Positions 16,562 through 25,397 of a stretch of 64,000 nucleotides of DNA are shown piece after piece. Position numbers and translations under genes: made by a program. The stretch's first letter is position 1. Every line of letters starts with the position of its first letter. Source of the stretch: Mucilaginibacter aquatilis (GTDB lineage Bacteria > Bacteroidota > Bacteroidia > Sphingobacteriales > Sphingobacteriaceae). The stretch covers positions 235,012-299,011 of the forward strand of contig NZ_WQLA01000008.1 in assembly GCF_009755275.1 (NCBI RefSeq), in the 5' to 3' direction. The notes beneath the pieces are model-generated. The model did no database searches. It saw only the letters and a list, made by a program, of their open reading frames with translations, and had not been told where the DNA came from.

Positions 16562-18931
16562 TTATTTGAGATGCACGTAGGTTATTCCATCACCGCCCCT
16601 ATCCGGGTGTTCATCTTCCATGTGGCTTACTTCGTTATACTTCTTAAGGTAGCCACGTATTAGTTTCCGTAAAATACCATCGCCCTTGCCATGAATAACT
16701 TTGAGGTTACCAAAGCTCATCATAATGGCGCGGTCTAACAGCTTTTCAATAGCATGTAACGCATCCTCACCACGCATTCCCCGCACATCAATCTCCGGAC
16801 TAAAACCGGCTACATCACTGGTAGAGGAAGCACTGGTGCCTGCCCGACGTATTTCTTTAGGAACTTCCTTACGAGATGCCTTTTGGACGCGCTTGCGCTT
16901 GGCTACAGTACGCAAATCACCTATGGCAATAATAATGTTGTCTTTGGCTATTTCCATTACCTGGCCTGTAGTGTTCGAGTCCGTAAGCTTTACCCAATCA
17001 CCAACCCTAATTTCCTCATCGGCAATTTGCTTGGCAGCAGATGCTTCCGTTTTAACCGTATTCTTTTGCGCTTCGCGGTTTAAGTTCTCACGTAGGGCCC
17101 GTGTTTTCTCCTTATCAGCCTGGTTATTTTTGATTTCGGCAATGGTATTTTCAACCAGCTTATTTGCGTTAGTAATAATATCCTTAGCCTGCTGCTTGGC
17201 ATCACGAATAAGCGCACGCTGATTTTCCTCCAGGTAGCTTTTCAGCTTTTCATTCTCTGTAAGCAAATCATCCACACGCTTTTGCTGGCGGTTAAGCTGT
17301 ACTTTGGTATCGTAAATCTCCTTTTTCTCCCGCTCCAGGTCAACCAATAATGTATCAACCTTCTTTTGCGTAAAACCTATCTTATTTTTTGCCAGATTAA
17401 GCACCTGCGGAGGTAATCCAATTTTTTGGGCAATTTCAAATGCATAAGAGCTGCCGGGTTTACCTACCTCTAGCTGGTATAATGGCTTCATTTGCACATT
17501 ATCAAACAGCATGGAGGCGTTCTCAATGCCTTCAGTATTACTCGAAAATATTTTAAGGTTAGAGTAGTGCGTGGTTACCATGCCGCGCACCTTCTTATGG
17601 TTAAGCGATTCAAGTACAGCTTCGGCAATTGGGCCACCAAACTGCGGATCGGTGCCTGTACCAAACTCATCAATGAGGATCATGGTTTTGCCGTTAGCCA
17701 TTTCAACAAAGTGCTTCATTTTACTTAAATGGGCACTATATGTACTCAGGTCGCTTTCAATAGACTGGTCGTCGCCAATATCAACAAACAATTGTTTGAA
17801 CACACCGGCTGTACTGCTCTCATCAGCCGGTATAAGCAAGCCGGCCTGTATCATCATTTGTAGTAAACCAACCGTTTTCATACAAACTGATTTACCTCCC
17901 GCGTTAGGGCCTGATACGGTGATGATACGCGTACCTTCATCAATTTGCACGTTAAGCGGCGCTACTGTTTTTTGTTCTTTTTTAAAACTTAAAAACAGTA
18001 ATGGATGGCGGGCATTGATAAACCGTAATCTGGCTTCGTTAACAACCACAGGCATTACACCCTCAACATCAATGGCAAACAGTGCCTTTGCCCTAACAAA
18101 GTCAAGCTTGGTAAGTAAACCATGATATGACAGCAGTAACGGAACGTATGGCCTGAGCTCATCAGTTAACTGGGTAAGAATTCTTACAATTTCGCGGCGG
18201 CGTTCAAACTCAAAATCGCGAATGCGATTATTGAGTGAAAAAACTTCTTCGGGCTCAATGTAAACTGTTTGCCCTGTGGCCGATTCGTCGTGTATAAAAC
18301 CTTTAAGCTTTCGCTTGTTTTCGGCCAATAACGGTATACACAAGCGGCCATCGCGTATGGTAAGCGAGCCATCTGCCGTCCAGCCGCTTGAGCTTGCACT
18401 TTTAAAAATATGGTCAATTTTACGGCGCGCTTCCTGTTCGGCTTTGCTTATGCCCGAGGTAATATCCTGTAATTCTCTTGAGGCATTGGGACGTATCTTA
18501 CCTTTAGCATCAAGCACCATATCTATTTTTTTGAGTATAGATTTTTCAATGGGCAGGTGCTCAAATAAGGCCTCCAGGTTTGGATATTGCCCTTCGCGCT
18601 CATTAAAATAAGCTATAACTGCAAACACAGTTGTTAACGAAGTTTGTATTTGAAAAAACTCTTCCTCGCTAAGAAAAGTGCCTTCAATTCTGACCTTGTT
18701 GGCCAATGATTTTATATCAAAAAAATGATTGATGGGCAATGCCACATCATTTTGCAGTATGTTTTTAAATTCATTGGCCTGACTCAAAAATTTACGAATC
18801 AGATCAAAATTATTCATCACCTGAATTTTATCAACCATTTGCTGGCCCATAGTACTCAGGCAGTGTGCTTTTATTAACTCCTTTACTTCGGTAAAGCCTA
18901 ATTTATCAGCACTATTATCTGGATATAACAT
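16562..18931 (-). CDS. mutS2: MutS2 family endonuclease/ATPase with Smr domain
   Basis: 789 residues, the normal MutS2 length. Order: N-terminal core and clamp helices (about 1-320), MutS-type ATPase with Walker A GPNAGGKSVCMKT (near 339-350), Walker B-like MILIDEFGTGTDP and the VTTHYSNLK switch, a long charged coiled coil (about 510-630), a KOW-like segment (EEIRVGDWVKL) and the C-terminal Smr nuclease domain (about 710-789: EIDVRGMRGEDA, VIHGKGDGILR). MutS2 lacks the mismatch-binding domain of MutS. It is linked to suppression of recombination and, in other bacteria, to rescue of collided ribosomes. Its ATG overlaps the stop of the upstream DUF4296 gene (TAATG), so the two are translationally coupled. 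Confidence 0.96.
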   Translation of the reverse strand: MLYPDNSADKLGFTEVKELIKAHCLSTMGQQMVDKIQVMNNFDLIRKFLSQANEFKNILQNDVALPINHFFDIKSLANKVRIEGTFLSEEEFFQIQTSLTTVFAVIAYFNEREGQYPNLEALFEHLPIEKSILKKIDMVLDAKGKIRPNASRELQDITSGISKAEQEARRKIDHIFKSASSSGWTADGSLTIRDGRLCIPLLAENKRKLKGFIHDESATGQTVYIEPEEVFSLNNRIRDFEFERRREIVRILTQLTDELRPYVPLLLSYHGLLTKLDFVRAKALFAIDVEGVMPVVVNEARLRFINARHPLLFLSFKKEQKTVAPLNVQIDEGTRIITVSGPNAGGKSVCMKTVGLLQMMIQAGLLIPADESSTAGVFKQLFVDIGDDQSIESDLSTYSAHLSKMKHFVEMANGKTMILIDEFGTGTDPQFGGPIAEAVLESLNHKKVRGMVTTHYSNLKIFSSNTEGIENASMLFDNVQMKPLYQLEVGKPGSSYAFEIAQKIGLPPQVLNLAKNKIGFTQKKVDTLLVDLEREKKEIYDTKVQLNRQQKRVDDLLTENEKLKSYLEENQRALIRDAKQQAKDIITNANKLVENTIAEIKNNQADKEKTRALRENLNREAQKNTVKTEASAAKQIADEEIRVGDWVKLTDSNTTGQVMEIAKDNIIIAIGDLRTVAKRKRVQKASRKEVPKEIRRAGTSASSTSDVAGFSPEIDVRGMRGEDALHAIEKLLDRAIMMSFGNLKVIHGKGDGILRKLIRGYLKKYNEVSHMEDEHPDRGGDGITYVHLK

Positions 18932-19446
18932 TATAGTAGTTTCGGTTTAACAGGCTTTTTAACAGCAGAATCTGTTTTTGCCTTCTTACGTATGGAGTCA
19001 GCCTTAAGCTTCTCTGCTTTTTTTACCGAATCGGCAACACGTTTTGCCCTTTCGGCTAATAATTTATTTTGTTTAACTTGTAGTAATGAATCGGCTTTGG
19101 CGCGAGCTTTTAATGATGAATCAACCTTTGCCTTGATGATATCGCTTACCTTAACGTAAATATCATAAAGCTGGTCGGGTTCGTTAGCATACCAGGCAAA
19201 GCTTTTTCTAAATTGAACGCTGTCTGCCCCGTGTGCTTTAAAAACTTTATCATACCGGCTTACGCCATGCTTAAACAAGCTATCGGGCATTGCAGGCACA
19301 TTTGATAAACTTCCGTCAACTATGTGAACATCTACCAACAAAGGCACCATTTGCTTGGGGCTCAGAATACCGTTGGGCCTGCCTTGCTTGCACGAGGCAA
19401 GCATAACAACCGCTGCAAAAAAAAACAAGATTTTATATATACGCAT
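18931..19446 (-). CDS. DUF4296 lipoprotein
   Basis: About 171 residues from the ATG at 19446, which gives a clean lipoprotein signal (MRIYKILFFF..VVMLASCKQ); an ATG 21 nt upstream (19467) is also possible. The N-terminal 90 residues match the Bacteroidota DUF4296 type (ILSPKQMVPLLVDVHIVDG). The rest is a long Lys/Ala/Asp-rich helical tail with repeated KADS units, probably an extended coiled coil in the periplasm. Function is unknown for the family. It overlaps mutS2 by one base. Confidence 0.82.
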   Translation of the reverse strand: MRIYKILFFFAAVVMLASCKQGRPNGILSPKQMVPLLVDVHIVDGSLSNVPAMPDSLFKHGVSRYDKVFKAHGADSVQFRKSFAWYANEPDQLYDIYVKVSDIIKAKVDSSLKARAKADSLLQVKQNKLLAERAKRVADSVKKAEKLKADSIRKKAKTDSAVKKPVKPKLL

Positions 19447-19538
19447 TCCGTAATTTAGCGGGCTCATAAGTAGCCCTCACATTTCTGCCCAATAAAAGGC
19501 AGTTTTAGCAGCAGCTTATGTAGCTTAATTTTAAAGAG

Positions 19539-19546
19539 CAAATTTA
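19539..19546 (-). promoter_or_regulatory. Candidate -7 promoter element for the DUF4296-mutS2 unit
   Basis: On the minus strand this reads TAAATTTG, a full match to TAnnTTTG, about 70-95 bp before the candidate starts. The -33 box is not obvious. Confidence 0.4.
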
Positions 19547-19554
19547 CATAATAA

Positions 19555-20244
19555 ATGAGCATTACTGATAATATTAATAGTGTTAAACGCGAACTCGATA
19601 CCGTTAGTGTAACCCTTGTTGCGGTTTCCAAAACCAAGCCTGTGAGCGATTTACAAGAGGCATACGACGCCGGTCAGCGCATTTTTGGCGAAAACCAAGT
19701 GCAGGAGCTGGTTGAAAAGTATGAAGCACTACCAAAAGATATTGAATGGCATTTGGTTGGCCATTTGCAAACTAATAAGGTTAAATACATTGCGCCCTTT
19801 ATTAGCCTTATACAATCGGTTGACAGTCTTAAATTGCTGCAGGAAATTAATAAGCAGGCCGAAAAAAACAAACGTGTTATTGATTGCCTGCTACAGGTTT
19901 ACATTGCCGACGAGGAAACCAAATACGGCCTTGGTTTTGATGAAGTGATTGAATTGCTGCGATCTGAAGAGTTTGCTCAATTGAAAAACATTCGCATACG
20001 TGGGCTTATGGGCATTGCTACCAATACCGATAGCGAAAAGCAGATTAAAGAAGAGTTTTACGAGCTAGATACCTTTTTTGATGGCATAACCCAAAGCTTT
20101 TTCAGGCATGAAGACAGTTTTGACACCCTATCAATGGGCATGTCTGGAGATTATAAGATTGCCATAGAGCAAGGCAGCACCATGGTACGTTTAGGAAGCA
20201 CCATTTTTGGCGACCGCGTTATTAAGCATTACAAAAACAATTAA
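19555..20244 (+). CDS. yggS: YggS/PLPBP family pyridoxal-phosphate homeostasis protein
   Basis: 229 residues forming a single alanine-racemase-like TIM barrel without the second domain. The PLP lysine is K26 in AVSKTKP, and IFGENQVQEL, WHLVGHLQTNK, RGLMGIAT and LSMGMSGDYKIAIEQG are the family hallmarks. The protein binds PLP and affects cytoplasmic vitamin B6 and amino-acid pools without known enzymatic turnover. It begins a compact plus-strand run with an acetyltransferase (8 bp gap), a lipoprotein (4 bp overlap) and aspartate kinase (2 bp gap). Confidence 0.95.
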   Translation: MSITDNINSVKRELDTVSVTLVAVSKTKPVSDLQEAYDAGQRIFGENQVQELVEKYEALPKDIEWHLVGHLQTNKVKYIAPFISLIQSVDSLKLLQEINKQAEKNKRVIDCLLQVYIADEETKYGLGFDEVIELLRSEEFAQLKNIRIRGLMGIATNTDSEKQIKEEFYELDTFFDGITQSFFRHEDSFDTLSMGMSGDYKIAIEQGSTMVRLGSTIFGDRVIKHYKNN

Positions 20245-20252
20245 TTGTACAT

Positions 20253-20726
20253 ATGAAGGCACATTTAAGAGTGGCGCAAAAGCAAGATTGTCCGCGGTTA
20301 TTGGAATTGATAAGGGAGCTGGCAGTATACGAACGTGCCCCTCAGGAAGTGACGGTTACCTTGCAACAATTTGAAGAAGCCGGCTTTGGCGTAAAACCAG
20401 TTTGGAAAGCCTTTGTTGTAGAGGTGAATGAATTTATTGTAGGTTTTGCCCTTTATTACGTGCGCTATTCAACCTGGAAAGGCAGCCGCCTTTACCTTGA
20501 AGATTTAATAGTAACTGAAATTATGCGCGGAAAAGGCATCGGCAAAATGCTGTTTAACCGCATGATACAAGAGGCTAGGGAGCTTGGCTTTAGAGGAATG
20601 ACCTGGCAGGTGCTTGACTGGAATGAACCGGCAATAAAATTTTATAAAAAATATGAAGCCGGCCTGGAGGCAGGTTGGCTTAATGCATCATTATCAACCG
20701 AGCAGATACTAAACTATCCGTTATGA
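20253..20726 (+). CDS. GNAT acetyltransferase of the diamine/spermidine N-acetyltransferase (SSAT-like) type
   Basis: 157 residues. Acetyl-CoA motif A is RGKGIGKML (92-100), and the likely general acid is Y131 in KFYKKYEA. Several stretches are shared with SSAT1/SSAT2: ELAVYERAPQEVT, GFALYYVRYSTWKGSRLYLEDL and WNEPAIKFYKK. Substrates in this branch are polyamines, thialysine or related diamines, so the enzyme could acetylate a polyamine or lysine-like amine. An arginine decarboxylase is encoded 9 kb away, but the immediate neighbours are yggS and a lipoprotein, so context does not settle the substrate. Confidence 0.85.
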   Translation: MKAHLRVAQKQDCPRLLELIRELAVYERAPQEVTVTLQQFEEAGFGVKPVWKAFVVEVNEFIVGFALYYVRYSTWKGSRLYLEDLIVTEIMRGKGIGKMLFNRMIQEARELGFRGMTWQVLDWNEPAIKFYKKYEAGLEAGWLNASLSTEQILNYPL

Positions 20727-21523
20727 GAACTAAATTTTTAACACTGATAAGCATAGCTGGCCTGAGTTTAACCGCCTGCGTAGAAAGAAAGCCAAAAAAC
20801 GATATTCCTGATGTATGGCAGGACACGCTTACTTATCAGTTTAAAACCATAAACGCCAAAGCTGATGATTGCGCCGGCAAACCTGATAGTGCTTGTACTA
20901 CTATAAAATTTCGCTATCCTGCTTTTGATAATCAGCCTTTACTTAATGATACTGTAGTAACCGGTCTGTCAACACTGTTAGACCGTCAAAAAGGAATAGC
21001 CGGACTACAACGCCTGAGCTGGCAATTTTTGCAAGACTACAAAGATTTCAAAAAACAAAATCCTAAATCACCGGCATTTTTTGAGTTAAATAGTAAAGTT
21101 GATGTAATACGTCAAGACAGCAGCTTACTTAATTTGGAATACAACGGATACCAGTTTACCGGTGGTGCGCACGGAATGACCATTGTTAGATACCTTAACT
21201 GGGATGTGGCCGGTAAAAAGAAAATATTACTGAGCGACATTTTCAGGCCAGGTTATGAAGACGAATTGAACAAAATTGCAGAGCAAATTTTCCGTAAACA
21301 AGAAAACCTTTCTGAAACGGCTTCACTGGCTAACAATTATTTTTTTAAGGACGCCAAATTCAGCCTGAACCAAAACTTTTTAATTACACCGGTAGGCATT
21401 ACGTTTTTATACAACCAGTATGAAATTAAGCCTTATGCAGCCGGCCGTACTACGTTAGAAATCCCTTACGAAAAAATTAAAACGCTGCTTAAGCAAGGCA
21501 CCGTTACAGCCCGATATAATTAA
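20723..21523 (+). CDS. DUF3298/DUF4163-type lipoprotein
   Basis: 266 residues with a lipoprotein signal (MRTKFLTLISIAGLSLTAC, lipidation at C19). The mature part has a DUF4163-like region (about 35-150) ending in YQFTGGAHGMTIVRYLNWD, and a DUF3298 C-terminal half (LLSDIFRPGYEDELNKI, and FLITPVGITFLYNQYEI). This is an envelope protein family of unknown function related to the RsiV lysozyme-receptor fold. The start overlaps the upstream acetyltransferase stop (ATGA). Confidence 0.85.
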   Translation: MRTKFLTLISIAGLSLTACVERKPKNDIPDVWQDTLTYQFKTINAKADDCAGKPDSACTTIKFRYPAFDNQPLLNDTVVTGLSTLLDRQKGIAGLQRLSWQFLQDYKDFKKQNPKSPAFFELNSKVDVIRQDSSLLNLEYNGYQFTGGAHGMTIVRYLNWDVAGKKKILLSDIFRPGYEDELNKIAEQIFRKQENLSETASLANNYFFKDAKFSLNQNFLITPVGITFLYNQYEIKPYAAGRTTLEIPYEKIKTLLKQGTVTARYN

Positions 21524-21525
21524 TA

Positions 21526-22788
21526 ATGCTTGTATTTAAATTTGGAGGAGCATCGGTAAAAGATGCTGCAGGAGTAGCAAACCTGGCAAATGTTGTAAAA
21601 AAGTATGCTGGTGGACCACTGTTGATTGTGGTATCGGCAATGGGAAAAACAACGAATGCGCTTGAAAAACTTACCAAAGCTTACTTCGAGCAGCATGATA
21701 GCATGCACATTCTTTACGATGAGATTAAGCAATACCACTACGGCATTATGCATGAGTTGTTTGGCTCCGAGCATCCGGTATTTGACGAGATAAATAACAC
21801 GTTTGTTGAGATTGACTGGATGCTGGAAGATGAGCCGGTAGACACATTTGACTTCATTTACGATCAGCTGGTATCGGTTGGCGAATTACTGTCAACACGT
21901 ATAGTTGATGCTTACCTAAGCCAAAGCGGTTTAAATAGCAAATGGCTTGATGTAAGAGGATACATTCATACCGATAATACTTATAGGGAAGGCGTAGTTG
22001 ACTGGACTAAAACCTGCGAAAGCATACAGCAGGATATTCCTGCAATGCTAAGTCAAAACATTATTGTAACGCAGGGCTTTTTAGGAGGTACATCAGAAAA
22101 CTTCACCACAACGCTTGGCCGTGAGGGGTCTGACTATACAGCCTCTATATTTGCGGCCTGCCTCAATGCAAAGTCTGTTACCACCTGGAAAGATGTACCG
22201 GGTGTACTTAACGCCGATCCGAAATTATTTACTGATACCGTAAAGTTTGATGAATTATCATACGCAGAAGCTATGGAAATGACTTATTACGGCGCTACGG
22301 TAATTCACCCAAAAACTATTAAGCCTTTACAAAACGCAGGTATCCCGTTATTGGTAAAGCCCTTTGGTGATCCTGAAGCACCTGGTACTAAAATTGGAAA
22401 CACAAGTAATCAAAGCTTTGAAAAAGCTGTAATAATTGTAAAAGACAATCAGGTGCTGCTATCAGTATCAGCCAAAGATTATTCATTCATTACCGAAAAG
22501 CATTTGAGCAATGTCTATAACATATTTGCTCAAAACCTATTAAAAGTCAACGTTTTGCAAACCTCGGCATTAAGCCTGTCTGCATGTTTTGACTTCATTG
22601 ACGAGCGATTTGAAAAGCTGATGGGTCAGCTGCAGGAAAACTTTAATGTTAAATATAACAGCAACCTAAAGCTGATAACCTTACGCCACTTTGAACAGGG
22701 TTTAATTAAACAACTAACCGAAGGAAAAAAAGTATTGTTGGAACAAACCAGCCGCAACACCGCACAAATTGTGTTTGCCAGCAATTAA
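21526..22788 (+). CDS. lysC: Aspartate kinase
   Basis: 420 residues; phosphorylates aspartate as the first step toward lysine, threonine, methionine and diaminopimelate. The N-terminal kinase motif KFGGASV is at residues 5-11, the substrate site FLGGTSENFTTTLGREGSDYTA is near 185-207, and KDVPGVLNADPK and TYYGATVIHPKT follow. The C-terminal 120 residues are shortened ACT-like regulatory domains (VIIVKDNQVLLSVSAKD). The homoserine dehydrogenase part found in fused ThrA is absent. It starts 2 bp after the lipoprotein gene. Confidence 0.94.
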   Translation: MLVFKFGGASVKDAAGVANLANVVKKYAGGPLLIVVSAMGKTTNALEKLTKAYFEQHDSMHILYDEIKQYHYGIMHELFGSEHPVFDEINNTFVEIDWMLEDEPVDTFDFIYDQLVSVGELLSTRIVDAYLSQSGLNSKWLDVRGYIHTDNTYREGVVDWTKTCESIQQDIPAMLSQNIIVTQGFLGGTSENFTTTLGREGSDYTASIFAACLNAKSVTTWKDVPGVLNADPKLFTDTVKFDELSYAEAMEMTYYGATVIHPKTIKPLQNAGIPLLVKPFGDPEAPGTKIGNTSNQSFEKAVIIVKDNQVLLSVSAKDYSFITEKHLSNVYNIFAQNLLKVNVLQTSALSLSACFDFIDERFEKLMGQLQENFNVKYNSNLKLITLRHFEQGLIKQLTEGKKVLLEQTSRNTAQIVFASN

Positions 22789-22795
22789 TATAACA

Positions 22796-24829
22796 CTAAA
22801 TATCGGCCTTGCTAGCTTTTATCGACAACGTGTCAATCTGTACACCGGGCACAGTAACCTTAAATAAAGGCAAGGCAAAATAAAACGTTGAACCCTGATT
22901 CACAACGCTGTTTACCCAAATACGGCCCTTGTTAAGGTCAATAAATTCTTTGCAAATCAAAAGTCCCAGGCTGGTACCTGTTTCATTGTTGGTACCTTTG
23001 GTACTGGTGTTGCTGATGTTGAAGATACGATCAATACGTTCGGCCTTTATACCTACGCCACTATCTGTTACAGAAAAAACAACTTCAGATAACTCTGTAT
23101 CTATTTCGGCCGCAATAATAACGTTACCGCCCGACGCCGTAAACTTAACTGCGTTTGATAACAGGTTACGCACAATGAATTCAAAATGATTAGGGTCAAC
23201 AGTAATAGCCATATGCTCGTCCACCCTATCAATTATCCTGATCTTCTTTTTCTCAGCACTTGAGCTTACCAATCCCATTACCCGTGTAATAGCTTGTTTA
23301 GGTTCAACAATCATACTGTTTAACCTTACGCCCTTTATTTGCATTTCGCCCCACTTAAGGAGCATGTTAAGCGTTTCTAATGATATGTTTGCAGCAGTAG
23401 TAAGCTTTTTCACCAGCATTACGCGCTCTTCGGCACCAATATCATCATCCTCAAGTAAATGCATTAAATCCAAAACCGACGCAAACGGCGATCGTAAATC
23501 ATGTGCTAATACTGAGAACAGTTTATCTTTTACCCGGTTAGATTCTTCCAGACTGGTATTTGCCGTATTAAGAAGCTTATTAAGTTTACGCGTTTTATAA
23601 AAATAGTAGCTTACAATAGCAACCACAAACAATGATGCGATGCATAAACCTATAAATACGTTGCTTTCAAGCCGTTGACGGCTATTTTGCTGCTTCAACT
23701 GGTTAACACGCGCCTTCGATTTGTATAACTCATAGCCCGACTGTAGGCTAACAACCTGCCTGGCCATCTTTTTATAAAAAAAACTATCGGCCAAAGCATT
23801 CTGCTTTTCCTTCATCAGCAATGCAGTTTCAAAGTTTTTTTGCGATTTATATAGGTCAGCTAGCCTACCCAAAACCTCAATTTCCTGCTTACGTGCACCC
23901 TTTTCGCGCACCAGGTTTAAAGCCAAATTGTAATAATGTATTGCTTCTTTACCATTTAAAGCGCCATAGGTATCAGCCAGGCCGGTAAGGGTTTGATACT
24001 CGCGCAAATAGTTTTGAATTTTACGCGCCTTCTCCAATGCCGATTTTTGCAGCTGAATTGACTTTCGCTTGTTACCTTCTTTGTTATATACTTTGGCCAG
24101 GTTATTTGTAAGCGAAATGTTTAGCCCCTGGTACTGCGGCTCATCACTTAAAAGAATTCCTTTTTCAAGGTAAGTTTTAGCCTTTTCGGTAAGGCCTAAT
24201 TCACGGTAAATAATACCGTAATTATTATAAATGTTTAATGATAAATTTGAAAACGGAAGCGTTTTGTTAATCCCTTCGGCTATGTTAAGGTAAGTAAGGG
24301 CCATTTTAAATTTGCGCTGGCCTACGTAACCTTCTGATACGGTTAAATAAGCTTCCATTTTACCAGCCTCGTTATTACTACGATCAGCAACCTTAAGGGA
24401 TTGTAAGAAATATCCTATTGCTTTATCATAATTACCCTTCCGCAGCTCAACCACACCAAGGCGTATTATAACAGCAGCTTCACCAACAGCGTTACCTTTT
24501 TTGCGATACAGCTGCAGTGCCTCAGAATATTTTGCTCTTGATGATTCAAACTCGCCTAAGTTATCATCAATCATACCTAAATGATTAAGCATCATAGCCT
24601 TGCCATTTAGATCATTAGTTTTTTGGGCCAGTAAAATAGCTTGATTTGCGTAGTAAACAGCTGAATCAGGTTTTGAATAACGGTAGCGTTTAACCAATTT
24701 ATCCAAATCAGAAATGGTAAGTGCGTTATTGTGCTTTGCTACCGGCAATGAAGCGGCAGATTGCGCTTTAACCCAACCTAAAGGCAGGCAAAACATCAAA
24801 ATCAATAGCACAAATTTCAACAGGGGCAT
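22796..24829 (-). CDS. Sensor histidine kinase with TPR periplasmic region
   Basis: 677 residues from the ATG at 24829; a TTG-started version adds nine residues and spoils the signal peptide. Signal peptide to about residue 23, then at least six tetratricopeptide repeats (for example KAMMLNHLGMIDDNLGEFE, AEAYLTVSEGYVGQRKF-like helices), one transmembrane helix (about 389-411), HisKA with phospho-acceptor H443 in VLAHDLRSPFAS, and HATPase with N-box NLLSNAVKFT, G1 DSGVGI and G2 GTSLGLLICKE. The TPR sensor would bind a peptide or protein in the periplasm. No response regulator lies next to it. Confidence 0.92.
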   Translation of the reverse strand: MPLLKFVLLILMFCLPLGWVKAQSAASLPVAKHNNALTISDLDKLVKRYRYSKPDSAVYYANQAILLAQKTNDLNGKAMMLNHLGMIDDNLGEFESSRAKYSEALQLYRKKGNAVGEAAVIIRLGVVELRKGNYDKAIGYFLQSLKVADRSNNEAGKMEAYLTVSEGYVGQRKFKMALTYLNIAEGINKTLPFSNLSLNIYNNYGIIYRELGLTEKAKTYLEKGILLSDEPQYQGLNISLTNNLAKVYNKEGNKRKSIQLQKSALEKARKIQNYLREYQTLTGLADTYGALNGKEAIHYYNLALNLVREKGARKQEIEVLGRLADLYKSQKNFETALLMKEKQNALADSFFYKKMARQVVSLQSGYELYKSKARVNQLKQQNSRQRLESNVFIGLCIASLFVVAIVSYYFYKTRKLNKLLNTANTSLEESNRVKDKLFSVLAHDLRSPFASVLDLMHLLEDDDIGAEERVMLVKKLTTAANISLETLNMLLKWGEMQIKGVRLNSMIVEPKQAITRVMGLVSSSAEKKKIRIIDRVDEHMAITVDPNHFEFIVRNLLSNAVKFTASGGNVIIAAEIDTELSEVVFSVTDSGVGIKAERIDRIFNISNTSTKGTNNETGTSLGLLICKEFIDLNKGRIWVNSVVNQGSTFYFALPLFKVTVPGVQIDTLSIKASKADI

Positions 24830-24963
24830 TAAAGTAGTACCGTAAATATAAGGCAATATCTTATGCTTTTTACGGGTACAAACTAAAATTGTTGTGTTTA
24901 TAAATAACCGTTAGGCAGACTATAAATTGCCGATACAAATTTAATTAAAAATTAATAAACAAC

Positions 24964-24992
24964 AAAAAAGCCCCTTGTAGTTTACAAAGGGC
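24964..24992 (-). terminator. Terminator of the 57-residue gene
   Basis: On the minus strand GCCCTTTGTA-AAC-TACAAGGGGC forms a hairpin followed by TTTTTTG. It lies 27 bp past the stop codon of the small gene at 25019. Confidence 0.8.
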
Positions 24993-25018
24993 CCAAATTA
25001 TAAAATGTGGTTAGTTCT

Positions 25019-25192
25019 TTACTTTTTGTTTTTCTGACCGCGGTCGCTATCTTTATTTGACGTTACAAACGAAGGCTGACCACCACTGTTACTTACACCT
25101 TTTGATTTTTGTACTTCGCGCTGGTTGGCAAATTTACGATCGGCTGTGGTTGAGCCCTGACCATTATTTGTTAAATTTTCCTGATTTTTCAT
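25019..25192 (-). CDS. Small hydrophilic protein (57 aa)
   Basis: ATG at 25192-25190 and TAA at 25021-25019. The product is Asn/Gln/Ser/Lys-rich with no hydrophobic core (MKNQENLTNNGQGSTTADRK at the N-terminus, DSDRGQKNKK at the end), so it is probably intrinsically disordered, like stress-related small proteins. A good rho-independent terminator directly follows on the same strand, which is the best evidence that it is expressed. I do not recognise a named family. Confidence 0.6.
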   Translation of the reverse strand: MKNQENLTNNGQGSTTADRKFANQREVQKSKGVSNSGGQPSFVTSNKDSDRGQKNKK

Positions 25193-25397
25193 GATTCACA
25201 ATCCTTAAGTTCAACAATCATTTTAAGTAGACAAACTCATTGTCTTACTTTACGTATAAAACAATAACCGTACCGATGTTAATTTTAAAGAAAATAGCGT
25301 AAGAATTACCTGCTGAAAACTAGCTTAACCATGTAAGTGTAGCTTTATTACTGCATATTTATTTAACTTGCTCAACTATCACATAACCTTACGCCTT

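Noticed and set aside
16701..18125. Two long plus-strand frames (173 and 184 codons) inside mutS2
   Set aside because: Both are antisense to a complete, well-conserved MutS2 and show low-complexity Ser/Leu/Arg composition.
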